Made by a program: the position numbers and the translations under genes. Source: FEN-1350 sp964643355 (GTDB taxonomy: Bacteria > Planctomycetota > Phycisphaerae > Sedimentisphaerales > Anaerohalosphaeraceae). From it: a DNA stretch of 64,000 bases. The stretch lies in assembly GCA_964643355.1 (NCBI GenBank), contig CAZXPW010000020.1, positions 1-64,000 of the forward strand, written 5' to 3'. The notes below the pieces were generated by a model that was not told the DNA's origin, searched no databases, and saw only the letters and a program-made list of their open reading frames with translations. Of the stretch, positions 47,401 to 55,239 are shown piece by piece. Each line of letters begins with the position of its first letter. Position 1 is the stretch's first letter.

Positions 47401-49639
47401 GCCGATAATCATAACCCGCAGGATTCGAGGAAGAATAGGGCGACACAAATCGCGGATTGCCGGTGATATTGCCGTTGATGCCGGTGATGTCAACGAGTGT
47501 ACCGGCGGCTCCGGTATAGAGTAATACGGCCGTAATGCAGGAATCCCGAATCTGATCCATAGTGGCAACATGGACAGACTCGTTGGCCGCAATGACATTC
47601 CGGATCTGAAGTTGCGTCAGTGTGCCATCGACATCGTAATTCTGCGAGGGAGAGTTTATGTTGGTTGTTGTATTGTCGGCAATCGTACATCGCTCGACGA
47701 CAGTGCGGGCCAGATGCTCACGACCCTGAGCCGGCTTGGCATAGATCGCGGCACCCCTGGAGTAAGCCGCATTATTCACCAGCAAACAATCCTCGATTCG
47801 CGCCTGACAATTGCCGATCAGACCGATCCCGCCGCCGAACTGTTGGCTAATGAATTTCTCGGGAGGATAAACGCCCGCGGAGTAGCCCCGATACCCGTTC
47901 CACGCAATCTGGCATCGACGGATCGTTGGGGAACTATCCACGCAAAGGACCCCGCCTCCCACATATTGATAGGAACCGCTCGGGTGGTTGACAAAACTCC
48001 CCGATCCCAGTTGAATCGTCAATCCCTCGACAATCGAGTCCAGTCCTTCTCCCTTGGTGAAAGATACGCACGAGCCCAGACATCGGCCGTTGATGATTGT
48101 GCTCTTGACCGTATCCAAGTCCTGCGGATCGATGCTGCGAAGAACGATCTTCTTGCCCAGAAAGTCCAGATTCTCCTTGTATTCCCCCGGCGAAACGAGG
48201 ACCGTGTCCCAGTCGGCCGCTTGGGTGATCGCAGTCTGAATCTTGGCCGCATCCTGCGGCACGCGAAGAACATTGCCCACATGGAGCACGATCGGAACGA
48301 CCAGCCGCGTTGACCCATCGACGACAACACCCAGATTGCAGGTATAGTCCCCGACGGCCAGTCCCGTTGGATCCACCCGAACGGAAATCGTCTGGGCCGT
48401 CTGGCTCAGGGTGCCACTGGCCGGTTCGATCGTAAGCCATGCGGCCCCGGCCGTATCAAAATCGAATGCCCCGGAATACCCATCCAAATTATAGATTTCA
48501 AAGGTCTTGACCGGCGTCCCCGAAATGCCTTCGGCTCCGCCGAATTCCAGCCGTTCCGGTTGGACTACCAGCGAGATTCCCAACGGATCAAACTCGAAGG
48601 CCCCCATATCCGTTACGACCGACGCGGCGTCGTCGCCGTCCACCATTCGGTTGGCCCCGCGATAATCCACCGCCGCCAGTGGCGTCGGCGGAGTATTGGT
48701 CCCCGCGTCGATGCACGGCGATCCGGCCATCAGCGAATACCCCGGCCCCAATAACGGATCGGCGCTGAGGTTCCCGTTTTCCGCTGGAGCATTGGAGTAA
48801 CAACTGTAAGTCGGATCCGAACCAGATACATCCCGAATGCCGACTTGTCCGGTAATCGGGTCCACTCGTGTATTTCGCCAGATGATGCAATTGGTGATCG
48901 TCCCCGAACAAGCGACCATACCCACGGCATATTGCGGGGAAGTATTGTTCGCGATCGTACAATGGACGATCGTCCCCGTACAGAAGGCCATTCCGCTGGC
49001 AAAATAAGAACCCCGATTGTTGACGATCAGACAGTTCGAAATCACGCCCGGGCAATAACTCATTCCCCCCGCGCCGCTGGAAACATTGTCCGCAATCAGG
49101 CAATTCGAGATGTCCCCGCAGCTCGTCAGTCCGCCGGTGGCTCCGGTGTTCCCGGGGGTTCCCCCGTAATTTCCCGTGATCCGGCACCGATCGATCAGGC
49201 CAATGACACCCCAGATCCCTCCGCAGGTGCTGCCGGAATTGTTCCGCACCCAGCAACGCGAGATCGTCGCCTGGGTATTGTTTCCCCGGATTCCCCCGTC
49301 CTGACCATTTTGGATCGTCAATCCCGTCACGAGGCAGGCCGAGGTTTCTGATCCACCGAATCGAACCACCGGTCCATAATATCCCGACGGCACCTGGAGG
49401 ATCGTCCGCGACACCACGCCCCAGTCATTCGGGTTGTTGCTGGTCAGCGTGAGGTCTTTACCCAGAAATTGAATGTATTCCGAATACACCCCCTCGGCCA
49501 CGACGATAGTGTCGCCGTTAACGGCCAGGTAGAGGGCTTGTTGGATCGTAGGAGCATCTGCTGGAACCTGGATCGTTGCTGCACCAACCCAACCCTGGAA
49601 AAGGATAATGGCGAGTGTATAAGTCCAAGAATTTCGCAT
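44426..49639 (-). CDS. Giant exported multidomain protein: beta-helices, beta-propeller with LamG insert, dockerin-like C terminus
   Basis: Encodes 1737 aa with a signal peptide (1-20). Two right-handed parallel beta-helix blocks (~21-350 and ~460-800) begin with the DUF1565-like pattern 'IQQALYLAVNGDTIVVAEGVY' / 'IQTAITQAADWDTVLVSPGEY'. They are separated by an Ig/BACON-like domain (~360-455). A carbohydrate/Ig-like middle (~810-1090) precedes a PQQ-type beta-propeller (~1110-1650) with repeats such as 'SPVIGPNGRILLAGDD' and 'SPAVGPDGTIFVAFDD'. A LamG/concanavalin-like domain (~1150-1340) interrupts the propeller. The C terminus has two dockerin-like Asp-rich loops ('DITLDGKVRLEDLAELAKDW', 'DIDRDTYIGLSDLLAMAEQW'). 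A perfect AAAGGAGGT site and a strong promoter precede it. It is probably a surface protein binding polysaccharide; the ligand is unknown. Confidence 0.88.
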   Translation of the reverse strand: MRNSWTYTLAIILFQGWVGAATIQVPADAPTIQQALYLAVNGDTIVVAEGVYSEYIQFLGKDLTLTSNNPNDWGVVSRTILQVPSGYYGPVVRFGGSETSACLVTGLTIQNGQDGGIRGNNTQATISRCWVRNNSGSTCGGIWGVIGLIDRCRITGNYGGTPGNTGATGGLTSCGDISNCLIADNVSSGAGGMSYCPGVISNCLIVNNRGSYFASGMAFCTGTIVHCTIANNTSPQYAVGMVACSGTITNCIIWRNTRVDPITGQVGIRDVSGSDPTYSCYSNAPAENGNLSADPLLGPGYSLMAGSPCIDAGTNTPPTPLAAVDYRGANRMVDGDDAASVVTDMGAFEFDPLGISLVVQPERLEFGGAEGISGTPVKTFEIYNLDGYSGAFDFDTAGAAWLTIEPASGTLSQTAQTISVRVDPTGLAVGDYTCNLGVVVDGSTRLVVPIVLHVGNVLRVPQDAAKIQTAITQAADWDTVLVSPGEYKENLDFLGKKIVLRSIDPQDLDTVKSTIINGRCLGSCVSFTKGEGLDSIVEGLTIQLGSGSFVNHPSGSYQYVGGGVLCVDSSPTIRRCQIAWNGYRGYSAGVYPPEKFISQQFGGGIGLIGNCQARIEDCLLVNNAAYSRGAAIYAKPAQGREHLARTVVERCTIADNTTTNINSPSQNYDVDGTLTQLQIRNVIAANESVHVATMDQIRDSCITAVLLYTGAAGTLVDITGINGNITGNPRFVSPYSSSNPAGYDYRLKALSPCINHGDAGFAGDGQKDLAGNKRVMAGRLDMGAFEFVPETRVIHPMEGDVWAAGSRHPIVWEEPKLDRIVISNGGFEDSILDYATSTTPSTNKDENVLGWTVGPNSGAMYNPGQFDWMPSLQSKPTGFDRGSGVYQLLVDSFRPNSRYTLKLFVGSRKDMAAVTNWQAALTAGDRSTVVAAVTQAELGIPGLGKWIAVSLDLETGAEGVDANVGKRIGILLTGAPRVEFDEASIEVAELNPTATVDIKLSINDGQTWQTIADDVADTGSYLWTIPSDIASESCRILVASERWPDFIWVPGSVFSIRPYQAGAAVESRWPTEGHDMQRTGLTGDNGPERGCVKWVYSTVSPIAGSPVIGPNGRILLAGDDRLIHCLGNDGTPIWTYATHGSAETVQGCWRMNDGSGSEAADCRPGERPGTLVNFAEDGSQWVQDATYGTVLEFDGINDYVRIPTYKGIAGSNPRICEAWIKTTQANADILCWGKDNATGQRWRIRLQDRNGIGVLKAEINGGNILGSTPVNTGEWVHVRVILPAGKSNSKDILLYVNGVLEPSESASILPIEIQTGNELDVTIGAHLYSGSFFQGQMRDVRISTPTDAQYEAGGLSVGPDGTVYTGDRTGVLYAIDGEGQLRWTHQTKAMIAGAPAIGSEGKVFFGSVDGTIVALGADGSELWSFAVPGPGKVGGAVVASPTLGRDGNVYVGGLYDGKLYALASGDGRVEWTCDFDGGTANQHSAMANAPAVGADGTIYATLINDPKLYAIDPDDGSIVWTTNLAGTAGGYFGTDYPTRFKEVYPWASPAVGPDGTIFVAFDDPYLRAVNPDGSIRWVTRLGMVGGFSLSVGADGKIFAAGDDRSLYVLDAEGTILSRFDGSNWLSWPVIGVDETLYVSDFSGILSAIAPQPCEGKAMRLARPADITLDGKVRLEDLAELAKDWKECTDTLTGSPCVTTGSGWKRFTGATYLCTDIDRDTYIGLSDLLAMAEQWMDE

Positions 49640-49749
49640 AATGACCTCCTTTTTTTGAAATTAGGGCTTCACTTGCCCTGGATGGAGTTCAATGACCCTG
49701 CTCTCGATTCTCCAATTGTTTCCCGTCGCCTCTGGAAGAAAACACCGGT

Positions 49750-49777
49750 ATTTTACCATATTTTCGACCGTTGTCAA
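49750..49777 (-). promoter_or_regulatory. Strong sigma70-type promoter for the giant-protein/pseudopilin operon
   Basis: On the minus strand TTGACA (49777-49772, perfect), a 16-bp spacer and TAAAAT (49755-49750, 5/6) lie about 110 bases before the ATG. The leader then carries the AAAGGAGGT ribosome site. This is the best promoter match in the window. Confidence 0.7.
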
Positions 49778-50307
49778 CGATTTTTTGTATTGATTCTACC
49801 AAATATAACGAGGATGGAACCAAATTTTGTGTGACAACAATTTTGCGATCAATTTCTGGATCGAGAAAAATCCTTGAATAGCAGGGGGGGGTAATCCCGA
49901 TATCGGATATATGTAAGCCATTAATATAGACCTGCATAAGACTATGAATATCCAGTATAGGGCCTAATAGAGGACTTGTCATGTCGGCAAGCAAGATCGT
50001 CACAAAACGGGTCTGAAAATACATAACCTAAAGCCGGATAAGGACTTGGAGTTTCAGGGGTCCCCCGATTTACGGGAAACGCTTGTAACTTCTTATTTGG
50101 CAATAGGTTGCAATTCGAAAATAGTCGTTTTTTCTCCCATTGAACCCCCCACATTTAACCGCTTTGATCTGAATTTCTCTCTGGCCTGGAATCCAATCTT
50201 CCGATATAGTGGTGTCGTTTGGTGATCCGTCTGCGGCGCCGAAGACGGATGAAATCCGAAGAAATTTCAAACATAACTCTTTATTTGACAATTAGTAAGG
50301 ATCAGCA
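49778..50307. other. AT-rich divergent intergenic region
   Basis: About 530 bp upstream of the giant protein and the DegT gene without a supported CDS. A run of seven G lies near 49884. A 23-bp imperfect direct repeat (taacttcttatttggcaat... at 50085 and taactctttatttgacaat... at 50271) resembles the left subterminal part of the IS4-type element at 54652. It may be old IS debris. Confidence 0.5.
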
Positions 50308-51438
50308 ATGGAATTCAAAGTCCCGTTGTCCCGTGCGGATATCACCCAGGCCGACATCGATGCCGTCGTTTCCGTCCTGAAAAGCCCGTATCTTTCGCTG
50401 GGGCCGAAACTTCCGGAATTCGAAAAGAATCTGGCCAGCTATGTTGGAACGAAATATGCGGTTGCCGTAAATAGCGGCACCAGCGGACTTTATGTGTGTT
50501 TGAAGGCGATGGGAATCGGCCCGGGGGATGAGGTCATCACAACGCCCTTTACCTTTATTGCCACGGCCAACTGCATCCTGATGGTCGATGCCAAGCCGGT
50601 TTTCGTGGATATCGATCCGGTAAGTTATAATCTCGACGCGACGAAGATCGAAAGGGCGATCACCAAGAAGACAAAAGCGATATTACCAGTCGAAGTATTC
50701 GGGAATCCGGCGGGCATGGATGAAATCCGTAGGATCGCCGACAAGCACGGCATCCCGATTCTGGAGGACTGCTGCGAGGCGCTGGGCTCCAAGCTCAACG
50801 GCAAACCGGCCGGAACCTTCGGACGGATGGGGGTGTTTGCGTTCTATCCGAACAAGCAGATGACGACCGGCGAAGGCGGGATGATCGTTACCGACGACGA
50901 GCGGCTGGCGGCGTTGTGCGTATCGCTGCGCAATCAGGGCCGCGGCGCCGGCGGCGGATGGCTGGCGCACGAACGGCTGGGCTACAACTATCGGCTCAGC
51001 GATATCAACTGCGCGCTGGGGATTTCGCAGCTTTCGCGGATCGACGAGTTTGTCCGCAAGCGCCGCGCCGTGGCGACGATGTACCAGGAACTGCTGGCCG
51101 GCGACGATCGGTTTGTCGTGCCGACGGAAGCGGCCGGATCCTTTATCAGTTGGTTTGTCTTCGTGATTCGTCTTGCCGATCGTTACACGCAGGCGCAGCG
51201 GGATCAACTGCTGAAGATGCTGACGCAGCGCGGGATCCAGGTGAACAATTATTTCCCGCCGGTGTATCTGCAGCCGTTTATCGCCGGGCCTTTGGGACTG
51301 AAGGCCGGGGATTTTCCGGTGACCGACCGAATCTCGGCGCGGACGATTGCGCTGCCATTCCACAACAATCTGACGCGCCAGCAGGCGGAGATGGTTCGCG
51401 ACGAGCTGCGAAGATGCCTGGACCAAATCGGATCCTGA
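50308..51438 (+). CDS. DegT/DnrJ/EryC1/StrS-family PLP aminotransferase
   Basis: Encodes 376 aa. Fold-type I aminotransferase of the sugar-nucleotide class: 'AVNSGTSGLYVCLKAMGIGPGDEVITTPFTFIATAN', 'EVFGNPAGMDEI', 'LEDCCEALGSKLNGK', and the PLP lysine in 'FYPNKQMTTGEGGM' (~residue 185), then 'LGYNYRLSDINCALG'. It would add an amino group to a keto-sugar nucleotide for polysaccharide, glycoprotein or glycolipid synthesis. AAGGA lies 6 bases before the ATG. The next genes on the strand are a flavoprotein and a broken methyltransferase; no sugar-nucleotide dehydratase or glycosyltransferase is adjacent, so the pathway is not defined here. Confidence 0.93.
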   Translation: MEFKVPLSRADITQADIDAVVSVLKSPYLSLGPKLPEFEKNLASYVGTKYAVAVNSGTSGLYVCLKAMGIGPGDEVITTPFTFIATANCILMVDAKPVFVDIDPVSYNLDATKIERAITKKTKAILPVEVFGNPAGMDEIRRIADKHGIPILEDCCEALGSKLNGKPAGTFGRMGVFAFYPNKQMTTGEGGMIVTDDERLAALCVSLRNQGRGAGGGWLAHERLGYNYRLSDINCALGISQLSRIDEFVRKRRAVATMYQELLAGDDRFVVPTEAAGSFISWFVFVIRLADRYTQAQRDQLLKMLTQRGIQVNNYFPPVYLQPFIAGPLGLKAGDFPVTDRISARTIALPFHNNLTRQQAEMVRDELRRCLDQIGS

Positions 51439-51460
51439 TTCCATTGAGGGGAGTATTGTC

Positions 51461-52072
51461 ATGGGCAAAAAGGTCATTGCCATCGTTGGCAGTTATCGAC
51501 GGGGCGGGATCACGGACCAATCGGTCCAGGAAATTCTGAAGGCCGTACGCGATCGGGGCGGGCAGGCCGAAATCGTCGATCTGCGAGACACCCCCATCGA
51601 GTTCTGCACAAACTGTCGCCGATGTACCCAGAATCAAAGCGACCTTCCGCGCGGGCGGTGCGTTCAGCAGGACGCGATGAACGGAATCCTGGATCGGGTG
51701 GACGCGGCCGACGGAATCGTGCTGGCGGCGCCGATCAACTTTTTCAATTGCACGGCCTTGATGCGACGGTTCATCGAGCGACTGATCGTCTATGCGTACT
51801 GGCCGTGGGATCCGCCCCGCTGGCCAAAGGATCGAGCGGCCGGCAAGCGGACCAAGCGGGCGGTCATCGCTACCTCGACGGCATGTCCGGCGGGGATCGG
51901 TCGGATGCTGTTTCCCGGAGCAACCAAGGGACTGAAAGCCGCAGCGCGATGCATGGGCGCCAAGCTCGTTGACGCCGTCTGGTTCGGAATGATCCCGGGA
52001 CGGGATAACGACCAACTTTCGGAAAAGCAGCGAAAGAGGGCGTACAAAGCCGGAAATCGATTGATGGAATAA
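51461..52072 (+). CDS. NADPH-dependent FMN reductase / iron-sulfur flavoprotein-like
   Basis: Encodes 203 aa. A flavodoxin-like fold with 'IAIVGSYRRGGITDQSV' (FMN phosphate loop) at the N terminus and 'GIVLAAPINFFNCTALMRRFIERL' in the middle. A cysteine cluster C-x2-C-x2-C-x11-C ('FCTNCRRC' ... 'GRC', ~48-67) resembles the compact 4Fe-4S motif of archaeal and bacterial iron-sulfur flavoproteins, with a longer last spacing. It likely shuttles electrons between NAD(P)H or ferredoxin and an unknown acceptor. It begins 22 bp after the aminotransferase gene and is followed after 7 bp by the broken methyltransferase. Confidence 0.85.
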   Translation: MGKKVIAIVGSYRRGGITDQSVQEILKAVRDRGGQAEIVDLRDTPIEFCTNCRRCTQNQSDLPRGRCVQQDAMNGILDRVDAADGIVLAAPINFFNCTALMRRFIERLIVYAYWPWDPPRWPKDRAAGKRTKRAVIATSTACPAGIGRMLFPGATKGLKAAARCMGAKLVDAVWFGMIPGRDNDQLSEKQRKRAYKAGNRLME

Positions 52073-52079
52073 TTTCCGG

Positions 52080-52829
52080 ATGGGGATTGGCGATGAACAT
52101 TCCGGCATACGCCCAACGCGGCCTTCGACTCTGGCGGAACGGCGTTTTGCGGAAGTACGGGAGCGGCTTGCGGGGTTGTCGATCGCGGAGATTTTCGAAT
52201 ACATCTATCGCAACAATTTGTGGGGAAGCCCGGAATCCCGTTCGGGGCTTGGATCTCAGATTGACGCGACGGCCCGATTGCGGGAGGCGTTGCCCCCGTT
52301 GCTCAAACACCTGGGCGTTTGAACTCTGGTCGATATTCCGTGCGGTGATTTTTCCTGGCTCAGCAGGGTTCGACTTCCGATTGAACGCTACATCGGGGCG
52401 GATATCATCGGAGACATTGTCGTGCGGAATACCGAGCGGTATCGATCGTCCCATCCCTTCGCGGAATTTCGACGGCTGGATTTGACCTGCGATCCGCTTC
52501 CCGAAGGCGATGCCGTGTTGTGCCGGGACTGTCTGGTCCATCTCCCATACGCGTCGATATGGGGGATCTTCGGCAATCTTGTCCGCAGCGGGATTGGTAC
52601 TATCCTGATGACAACTTTCATCGGTGACCGGACAAACATCGTCATCGAACCCGGGGACTGGCGTCCCCTGAATTTTCAGTGCGCTCCGTTTTTCCTTCCA
52701 CAACCCGAGGCGATGATCCTGGAGGGATGTACGGAGGAGAACGGCGCATATGCGGACAAGGCGCTGGGCGTCTGGCCGGTCCAGCAACTGCAGGATACAA
52801 GACAATCCCGCCGAATTCCTGGTGAATGA
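52080..52829 (+). pseudogene. Class I SAM methyltransferase interrupted by one in-frame TGA
   Basis: The frame from 52080 to 52829 reads as one methyltransferase (about 249 codons) with a single TGA at 52320-52322. Before the stop: 'SIAEIFEYIYRNNLWGSPESRSG' and 'ALPPLLKHLGV'. After it: 'TLVDIPCGDFSWL' (SAM-binding motif I), 'YIGADIIGDIV', 'LTCDPLPEGDAVLCRDCLVHLPY', 'DWRPLNFQ'. The position of the stop corresponds to a site where homologues, as I recall, have Arg or Lys, so a CGA-to-TGA change is the simplest cause. TGA is a normal stop in neighbouring genes. It overlaps the next gene by ATGA, showing the original operon order. Confidence 0.75.
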
Positions 52830-53304
52830 GAATGAAGAAGATCCTGCACATTCTGAGAAATACCGATCAGCCAATGCGGAATTATGTTTTGAAGGCCGCG
52901 CTGATATCGCTGTTTCCAAGTCTGGCGATTTCAGCAGTGGTGACGCCTCTTATGCCGGGTCAGGGACCGACATTTGAGGGACCGCCGGTAGCGGTAACCA
53001 TTGTCGGTATCCTGATCCTGAGTCCGTGGCTGGAGACGATTCTGTTGTGGGGACTCTTGTGGATCATCAAGCGGTTTATTGTGAATCCGACCGGAGTCGC
53101 GATCATTTCGGCGATGGTGTGGGGGGGCTGCATTCCCTGGCGGCTCCGGCGTGGGGATTGATCACGGCGTGGCCGTTTTTTGTTTTTTCGATCTGTTTTC
53201 TGGAATGGGAAAAGAAATCCACGGGGCGGGCGGTTGTCGTAACGGCGCTGGTTCATACTTGCCAGAATATTCTTCCGACGATTGCCATTCTTGCCTGTGC
53301 TTGA
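52826..53304 (+). pseudogene. CPBP-like membrane protein with a frameshift in a G7 tract
   Basis: From 52826 the frame encodes a multi-helix membrane protein with 'SPWLETILLWGLLWIIKRF' (glutamate-containing CPBP-like motif) and breaks at a run of seven G (53121-53127). After the run, the -1 frame continues a sensible product ('GLHSLAAPAWGLITAWPFFVFSICFLEWEK' and a final helix to 53304). One added G restores a single ~160-residue protein. The cause could be decay, phase variation or an assembly error in a homopolymer. CPBP proteins are intramembrane proteases or related proteins of varied function. Confidence 0.7.
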
Positions 53305-53363
53305 GGGTGCGGCCGTATCGGTAAGCGGTGAAGTGCAGCTCCGGCGGGTCTGTGAAGGGGGGG

Positions 53364-53392
53364 TTGTGTTTTGAGTGGGGATGGTGTACAAT
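53364..53392 (+). promoter_or_regulatory. Promoter for tRNA-Pro
   Basis: TTGTGT (53364-53369), a 17-bp spacer and TACAAT (53387-53392) end 9 bases before the tRNA 5' end, the expected distance for transcription to start close to the mature end. Confidence 0.6.
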
Positions 53393-53401
53393 CATTCTCT
53401 T

Positions 53402-53477
53402 CGGGGTGTAGCTCAGCTTGGATTAGAGCGCCTGGTTTGGGTCCAGGAGGCCGAAGGTTCGAATCCTTTCACCCCGA
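53402..53477 (+). tRNA. tRNA-Pro (UGG)
   Basis: A full cloverleaf: acceptor cggggtg/caccccg with C1-G72 (typical of bacterial tRNA-Pro), D-arm gctcag...gagc, anticodon loop ttTGGgt, variable loop aggcc, T-arm ttcgaat with one G-U pair, and discriminator A. CCA is not encoded. Its 3' half overlaps the antisense end of the decayed integrase. Confidence 0.96.
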
Positions 53478-54090
53478 TTCCTACCTATTCGGTCCACTTT
53501 TGAGGGTTCCGGAAGATTGCCGATAAGTTCAGAATCCATAAAGACTTGCGAAGCAAGCTCACGAAAAATGCTCTTGTCTGTTCCGGTTTGTTCGGGAAAG
53601 TACTGCGCCGGATTTTGCACCGATTGTTCCTGGCTGTGCACCGACGGTGCAAATCTGTGCACGGACTGTGCAATTGGGGTACAAGCTTTGTCGTAATCTT
53701 CATTGCGAATCTGAAGGTAGGATTTTTTCGCGATCAGTACCGAATTGCCAATCCATGCACAAACGACATGAATTGGGAATCTTTCCATCAGTTCGGTTTC
53801 CCGCGTTGATCGTAGATTCTGGAAAGGTTTTGGCCACGGTTTGATTCCCGCCTGTAACAGAATCCTTAGAAATTGCGTTCGCAGATTCGTATTGTCCAGA
53901 CGATACCGTGTGATAACCCACTCGGTTCCCACCGTGGCTTGATCGTACACTTCCTGAAGCGGTCCCAACAGTTCCGGGAATAAGGGGATAACGCGGCTTT
54001 CGTGTCCATCATGTCTTTCGTTTTTGGACTCGGTATCCGAATCCGGTTTCGTTCCCAGTCAATATGATTCCACTTCAGGGATAGAACTTC
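53423..54090 (-). pseudogene. Truncated, frameshifted tyrosine recombinase (integrase) at tRNA-Pro
   Basis: Minus-strand fragments read as the C-terminal catalytic part of a planctomycete-type tyrosine integrase: 'EVLSLKWNHIDWERNRIRIPSPKTKD' in one frame, then after a one-base deletion near 53993-53998, 'IPLFPELLGPLQEVYDQA' ... 'PWPKPFQNLRSTRETELMERFPIHVVCAWIGNS', which includes the Arg and His box. The N-terminal part upstream of about 54090 is missing. The open frame runs on through 'RIRTFGLLDPNQAL' and stops inside the tRNA-Pro gene (stop at 53425-53423), reading the tRNA antisense. This is the signature of an integrated element whose attachment site is the tRNA 3' end. No second att copy was found in the window. 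Confidence 0.75.
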
Positions 54091-54612
54091 AGGAAATAGG
54101 AAATAGGGGACAGTCACCTATTATTTCACGCCACCTTTCATCCACTATCATTTCCCATTCCATTTCACCGCTCTTCTTGGAGATTGCTTATTCCTACCCA
54201 TCCTGTAAATCCTGTTGATCGCGTCAAATGAATTTTGTATCGTTCTTCTCACAGCTTTCACACTTTTCATACCTTTAACACCGTTCACACTTTTCACACT
54301 TTATGTCCAGCGACCAGCGACTTTCCCTATATCCTAACCCCTGTATCCTAAATCCTTCCTTTGCGCCTCCGCGCCTTGGCGTGAGGTCAATTCAATTTTC
54401 CCGGCTCCTTTCCCATTATCCAATATCCATTATACAATTTCAAATCCCATTTTCGCTAAATCGAACCGCGTGGATCATTCATGGGTTCACTCCTTGAAAT
54501 CCAAAAACCATTTTACAAACCCAAAACCCCTTTTCGCCCTCAATTCCAATCGCGAATATTATGGTTCGTCGTCGTTTCCTAAATCCTATCGCCTACATTC
54601 TATATCCTGTCT
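54091..54612. other. Gene-free, repeat-rich DNA
   Basis: No supported gene. AT-rich with runs such as repeated ttcacactttt near 54270-54300, and the first copy of the 50-bp direct repeat (54359-54408). It looks like decayed intergenic sequence left between the integrase remnant and the IS-derived element. Confidence 0.6.
54359..54408. repeat. 50-bp direct repeat, copy A
   Basis: A 50-bp sequence beginning ctttgcgcctccgcgccttg and ending cccggctcc is identical at 55281-55330. The two copies flank the IS-derived element at a distance of about 920 bp. A diverged relative occurs near 41641-41665. Confidence 0.85.
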
Positions 54613-55239
54613 CACTACTGTCCGGTTAAGCAAAGTTGAATTTGTTATAACTTCTTAATAAACAAAAGGTTGCGAAAGAAAATGCTTGTTTTCGATTTGA
54701 ACTTCGATACAAGAAACGGCCAACCCAATTGGAAAGGACCGCTTCTTGAATCACGATCGCACGCTCTTCTCGCAACTGATGGAGTTCATTCCTCGCCATC
54801 AGTTCAACACTTGTGTCCGCCGGTATCGCGGCAACCATCGCTGACCTTGTTTCCCTGGGCCCAGTTTCGCCAACACAAAAGTGCCGTCAAGATGCACACC
54901 CTGCTGGACCTGAAGGGCTCGATTCCCTGTTTTTTGTGCATTACCGATGGTTCCGTGCACGATGTCAATGCCCTCGATCATGTGCCCATCGAGCCGGGAA
55001 TGCCGTCAAGACGCAGATCTGGATTGCCGTCTGCGTGTATGTCCTGATCGCGATTGTCAAAAAAGAACTGCATCTATCGCTCAGTCTGACCGAAATTCAG
55101 CAAATTCTCAGCCTGACGCTTTTCGAGAAAATCCTTATAGAACAAGTACTTACGAATATGCCTATACAAGAACAAAATGTCGACGATTGTAACCAATTGT
55201 GGTTATTCGACTTATAACCGGACAGTAGTGATCCTGTCT
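54604..55239. repeat. 9-bp target-site duplication around the IS4-type element
   Basis: The 9-mer atcctgtct occurs at 54604-54612 and 55231-55239, directly abutting each inverted repeat. Nine bases is within the range usual for IS4-type insertions. Confidence 0.85.
54613..55230 (+). mobile_element. 618-bp non-autonomous IS4-type element with internal deletions
   Basis: Bounded by 16-bp perfect terminal inverted repeats (cactactgtccggtta at 54613-54628; its complement at 55215-55230) and flanked by a perfect 9-bp target duplication (atcctgtct at 54604-54612 and 55231-55239). Inside are collapsed pieces of one DDE transposase of the DUF4372/IS4 type: an N-terminal piece ('FSQLMEFIPRHQFNTCVRRYRG', ~54765-54840), a catalytic-core piece ('LFPWAQFRQHKSAVKMHTLLDLKGSIPCF', ~54850-54940) and the C terminus ('NAVKTQIWIAVCVYVLIAIVKKELH' to 'LWLFDL', ~55000-55217). 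Frames shift between pieces, so no functional transposase is made. The intact ends and duplication show real insertion, either before the deletions or as a mini-element. Confidence 0.88.

Noticed and set aside
52320..52322. TGA as selenocysteine or a recoded sense codon in the methyltransferase
   Set aside because: TGA is used as a normal stop by pstC, pstA and others here; no SECIS-like hairpin is evident after it, and the site corresponds to Arg/Lys rather than Cys or Trp in recalled homologues.
53423..53477. The antisense C-terminal tail of the integrase as real protein sequence
   Set aside because: The last ~17 codons are the complement of the tRNA; they reflect read-through at an attachment site rather than conserved protein.
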